DNA of 44,128 nucleotides from Flavobacteriales bacterium (GTDB lineage: Bacteria > Bacteroidota > Bacteroidia > NS11-12g > UBA955). The stretch spans positions 74,719 through 118,846 of the forward strand of contig CANHRE010000001.1 of the NCBI GenBank assembly GCA_947463095.1, read 5' to 3'. Of the stretch, positions 41,892 to 44,128 are shown one piece after another. Position 1 is the first letter of the stretch. Each line of letters opens with the position of its first letter. Under the pieces are notes generated by a model, which saw nothing but the letters and a program-made list of their open reading frames with translations, was not told where the DNA came from and made no database searches. Both the position numbers and the translations under genes were made by a program.

Positions 41892-43505
41892 ATGACATTC
41901 CGTCGAATCTTCATATTGCTCGCCGGGCTTCCTTCCCTGCTCAATGCTCAGGATACCATCAACAGGATAGACCCTATCGGTGTGCAGGTTACCTATGAAC
42001 CTAACCTGCGCGATGCCAGGAAGATTGACCTGACCCCGGAAACCGAAAAGCGGAAGTTTGATGTACAGCGACTGGACTACTCCATTTATCCTGTCCAATG
42101 GGATGCCCGAAGGGTGGTGAAAGTTCAGCCTCCATCTAAAATAAAAGTAAACGGAGATAGTTCCGGAACACCCAATTATGCCAAAGCTGGTTACGGGCAA
42201 TACAACTTCAAGCACCTGGGCGTTTACCTTGCAAACCGTCCCAATGCTCGCTTCAGTTACGGCGTGAAACTGCATCACCTCAGCGCTGACCAGAACAAAA
42301 GCAGCAGGGATTTTTCTGACAATGCAGTGCTGCTGAGCGGAAGTCGCTTTTTCAATAGGAGCAGCTTCACTGGTATCGTATCCTACGACCGCAACATGGT
42401 ACGCTTTTACGGCATGGATACGGCTTTTAAGGCGGAAGGCATGGAAACTAAAAAGATTACCGACGCATGGAAGTTCTCCACCAAATACGAAAACAAGGAA
42501 CTTGGCAAGAAACCGGGCTTTTATGCAGGGTTTTCCTTCCAGCAATACGGAACCAACCTGGACCAGAGCGAAGCGGAAGTGTCGGCAGAAGCCGGTGCCC
42601 ACAAGAACCTGAAAAATGGCCGGATTTCCGGCGATTTTGGCCTGAGCACCTTGCAGGTGCGCCAGGACACCAACGAGCAGCGCTACCTGTTTTTTGATGT
42701 GCGTCCATCCTATCGCTTTCAGAAAAAGAAAACTCAGTTAAGTGCCGGTTTTAATGCCACCTATTTGGTTGAGGGTTCAAACCAGGATTTTTACATCAAT
42801 CCGGTGGTGCATGCAGAATATCAGTTAATGCCGGACGCAGTGCGGGTTTTTGCCGGAATTTCAGGGGGGGTGCAACGCAATTCCCTGAGCCGCATGAACC
42901 AGATCAATCCCTTTTTATACGACAGTATACCGCTCCGCCAAACATATGAGAACTTCTCCATTTATGGCGGTGCCAAGGGTAAAATCACCAACAACAGTGA
43001 ATTTAAGGTAACCCTCTCCCACCGCAACCTGGTAAACATGCCCCTTTTCATCAACTCTGGTGATTCATTAAACAGCTTCCTGCCCATCTACGACAATGTG
43101 GGCATTACCAGGCTGAATCCTGAAGTGCGTTTTGGAGTGGGTGAAAAATTCAAGTTGTCGCTCAGCGGAATGTTAAACGCGTACAACCTGGAATCTGGTG
43201 ACAAAGCATGGCAACTGCCGAATACGGAATTTATCATCAATGCCAGTTACCAGATTGGGAATAAAATCCGCATCAGCTCCTACATTCACGGTATGGGCAT
43301 GAGGTATCAGCAAATTTTTCAGAAACAAAACAACCTTAAAGTGAAGGGATTCATAGACGCCAATCTGATGTCGGAATACATGTTGAGCGAGCGTTTCAGG
43401 ATTTGGCTTACCCTGGCCAACATGACCAGCAACAACTACCAGTACTGGTATCGTTACCCACGTTACGGATTTACGGCTCTTGGGGGACTGGCCATTTCAT
43501 TTTGA
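41892..43505 (+). CDS. TonB-receptor-like outer-membrane barrel protein
   Basis: A 537-residue protein with a signal peptide (1-19, 'SLLNAQ'). The rest is made of many amphipathic strands of the type seen in the barrel half of TonB-dependent receptors ('ARFSYGVKLHHLSAD', 'YRFQKKKTQLSAGFNATYLVEG') and ends 'YGFTALGGLAISF' with the terminal Phe required for barrel insertion. No plug domain or TonB box is visible, so it is a plug-less barrel or a non-transport member. It is 21 bases upstream of the HU-CCDC81 gene; this pairing is recurrent in Bacteroidota. Confidence 0.7.
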   Translation: MTFRRIFILLAGLPSLLNAQDTINRIDPIGVQVTYEPNLRDARKIDLTPETEKRKFDVQRLDYSIYPVQWDARRVVKVQPPSKIKVNGDSSGTPNYAKAGYGQYNFKHLGVYLANRPNARFSYGVKLHHLSADQNKSSRDFSDNAVLLSGSRFFNRSSFTGIVSYDRNMVRFYGMDTAFKAEGMETKKITDAWKFSTKYENKELGKKPGFYAGFSFQQYGTNLDQSEAEVSAEAGAHKNLKNGRISGDFGLSTLQVRQDTNEQRYLFFDVRPSYRFQKKKTQLSAGFNATYLVEGSNQDFYINPVVHAEYQLMPDAVRVFAGISGGVQRNSLSRMNQINPFLYDSIPLRQTYENFSIYGGAKGKITNNSEFKVTLSHRNLVNMPLFINSGDSLNSFLPIYDNVGITRLNPEVRFGVGEKFKLSLSGMLNAYNLESGDKAWQLPNTEFIINASYQIGNKIRISSYIHGMGMRYQQIFQKQNNLKVKGFIDANLMSEYMLSERFRIWLTLANMTSNNYQYWYRYPRYGFTALGGLAISF

Positions 43506-43526
43506 TCGCTTACCTTCGCGTATTGC

Positions 43527-44128
43527 ATGAGTTTGTCAGAAGTTAACCTGGTTTCGTTTGTTGAAAAACTGGTCCGCTCTCAGGAGTGTGTGGTTGTTCC
43601 AGGCCTGGGAGGCTTCATCACCAGAGACCACAGCGCCTCGCTGAATAGGTTCAATGGGCAGTTGAAACCCCTGAGCAGAACCATTTTTTTCAATGACATT
43701 TTGAGACAAGATGACGGCCTTCTGCTGGCATGTATTGTCGCTGAAACCGGAATGAGCCAGGCGGATGCAGAACAATGGATTCAGCGTGAAGTGCAGCAAT
43801 TGCTCCAGCGGTGTGCGAGCCATGAACAGCAAATCTTTGGCACCTTGGGTTCTTTTTATCTGAACCAGCACGACAAACTATTTTTCCTCCCTTCCGTTGC
43901 GCTAAATCTGGCTGATGGTTCCTTTGGATTGCAGCCGGTACAACTGGAAGCCGTGGTAGAAACCCTTACCAGGGAAATACGCAAGCCTCTTGCAGGAAAA
44001 GTTGTTCCCGAAGTGGCTACGGTCTCTGTAGAACCCATATCCATTTCTACCGAAACCAGTCGCGTGGCTAGTCGGCCCAATACATGGAAGGTGGCTGCAG
44101 CTATTGCCATCCTCAGCCTCAGCACAGC
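43527..44128 (+). CDS. HU-CCDC81 / SPOR-type protein (3' end outside window)
   Basis: The frame opens at an ATG and runs off the window after 200 residues. The N-terminal part carries the prokaryotic HU-CCDC81 domain pair ('FVEKLVRSQECVVVPGLGGFITR', 'FNDILRQDDGLL', 'GTLGSFYL') covering about 1-130. It is followed by a linker and the start of a hydrophobic segment ('WKVAAAIAILSLS') near 188. Full-length homologues end in a SPOR domain that binds denuded septal peptidoglycan, so a cell-division role is likely. A -7-like TACCTTCG lies 8 bases before the ATG. The frame is not disrupted within the window. Confidence 0.8.
   Translation, partial: MSLSEVNLVSFVEKLVRSQECVVVPGLGGFITRDHSASLNRFNGQLKPLSRTIFFNDILRQDDGLLLACIVAETGMSQADAEQWIQREVQQLLQRCASHEQQIFGTLGSFYLNQHDKLFFLPSVALNLADGSFGLQPVQLEAVVETLTREIRKPLAGKVVPEVATVSVEPISISTETSRVASRPNTWKVAAAIAILSLST

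Noticed and set aside
1-44128. tRNA, rRNA, CRISPR array or intact insertion sequence
   Set aside because: Reading both strands by eye showed no cloverleaf, no regularly spaced repeats and no transposase; a dedicated tRNAscan or ISfinder run would be the decisive check.

Overview
The window is a stretch of chromosome from a member of the Bacteroidota. The evidence is three large secreted proteins ending in the type B sorting domain of the type IX secretion system (T9SS), a bacillithiol-synthesis gene (bshC), the DUF4295-rpmG-rpmB ribosomal operon, an HU-CCDC81-type protein beside an outer-membrane barrel, and promoters of the form TTG-N20-TAnnTTTG. The content does not settle a lower rank; something close to Chitinophagales, Saprospirales or Sphingobacteriales is plausible. 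No rRNA, tRNA, CRISPR array or intact insertion sequence was seen.

Left part (1-12.5 kb). A TPR protein cut by the window edge is followed by a lytic transglycosylase. It converges on a glycosyltransferase of the polyprenyl-phosphate type. Next on the minus strand come an OmpA-type outer-membrane protein with calcium-binding-type repeats and a tightly coupled ftsY-rimO-bshC operon (co-translational membrane targeting, S12 methylthiolation, bacillithiol synthesis). Then follow DUF4295-rpmG-rpmB, an O-antigen-ligase-like membrane protein and a LysM cell-wall protein. Divergent from the LysM gene is a dicarboxylate/amino acid:cation symporter, and a strong two-way terminator separates it from an M16 protease.

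Middle (15.5-31.5 kb). A T9SS type B protein with an IgGFc-binding-like N-terminus and DNA polymerase IV (dinB) are followed by a more accessory-looking patch: a small outer-membrane protein, a tiny ORF, an HAD/ParB-like gene pair, and a VOC + SRPBCC pair. Then comes a compact six-gene operon (22.3-29.9 kb). It encodes two related lipoproteins, an alkaline-phosphatase-superfamily (DUF1501-like) protein with an export signal, a cytochrome-c-like lipoprotein with a C-X4-C-H motif, a small Ig-like lipoprotein and a 1162-residue CUB/repeat/T9SS type B protein. I see this as the best candidate for an undescribed cell-surface system. An NFACT (RqcH-like) ribosome-quality-control gene follows.

Right part (31.5-44.1 kb). 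A degraded island carries an ORF6N/PLD-like gene whose whole 297-codon frame survives without an indel but is interrupted by TGA, TAG and TAA. Beside it is a short relic resembling the 3' part of the NFACT gene. Then come a secreted protein of unknown function, a 1237-residue SBBP/T9SS type B protein, fmt, and an ECF sigma factor whose gene has an exceptionally strong Shine-Dalgarno sequence for this phylum, followed by a small partner protein. The window ends with a 2-oxoglutarate/Fe(II) dioxygenase, an acyl-CoA thioesterase, rplU-rpmA, an outer-membrane barrel protein and the start of an HU-CCDC81/SPOR-type protein.
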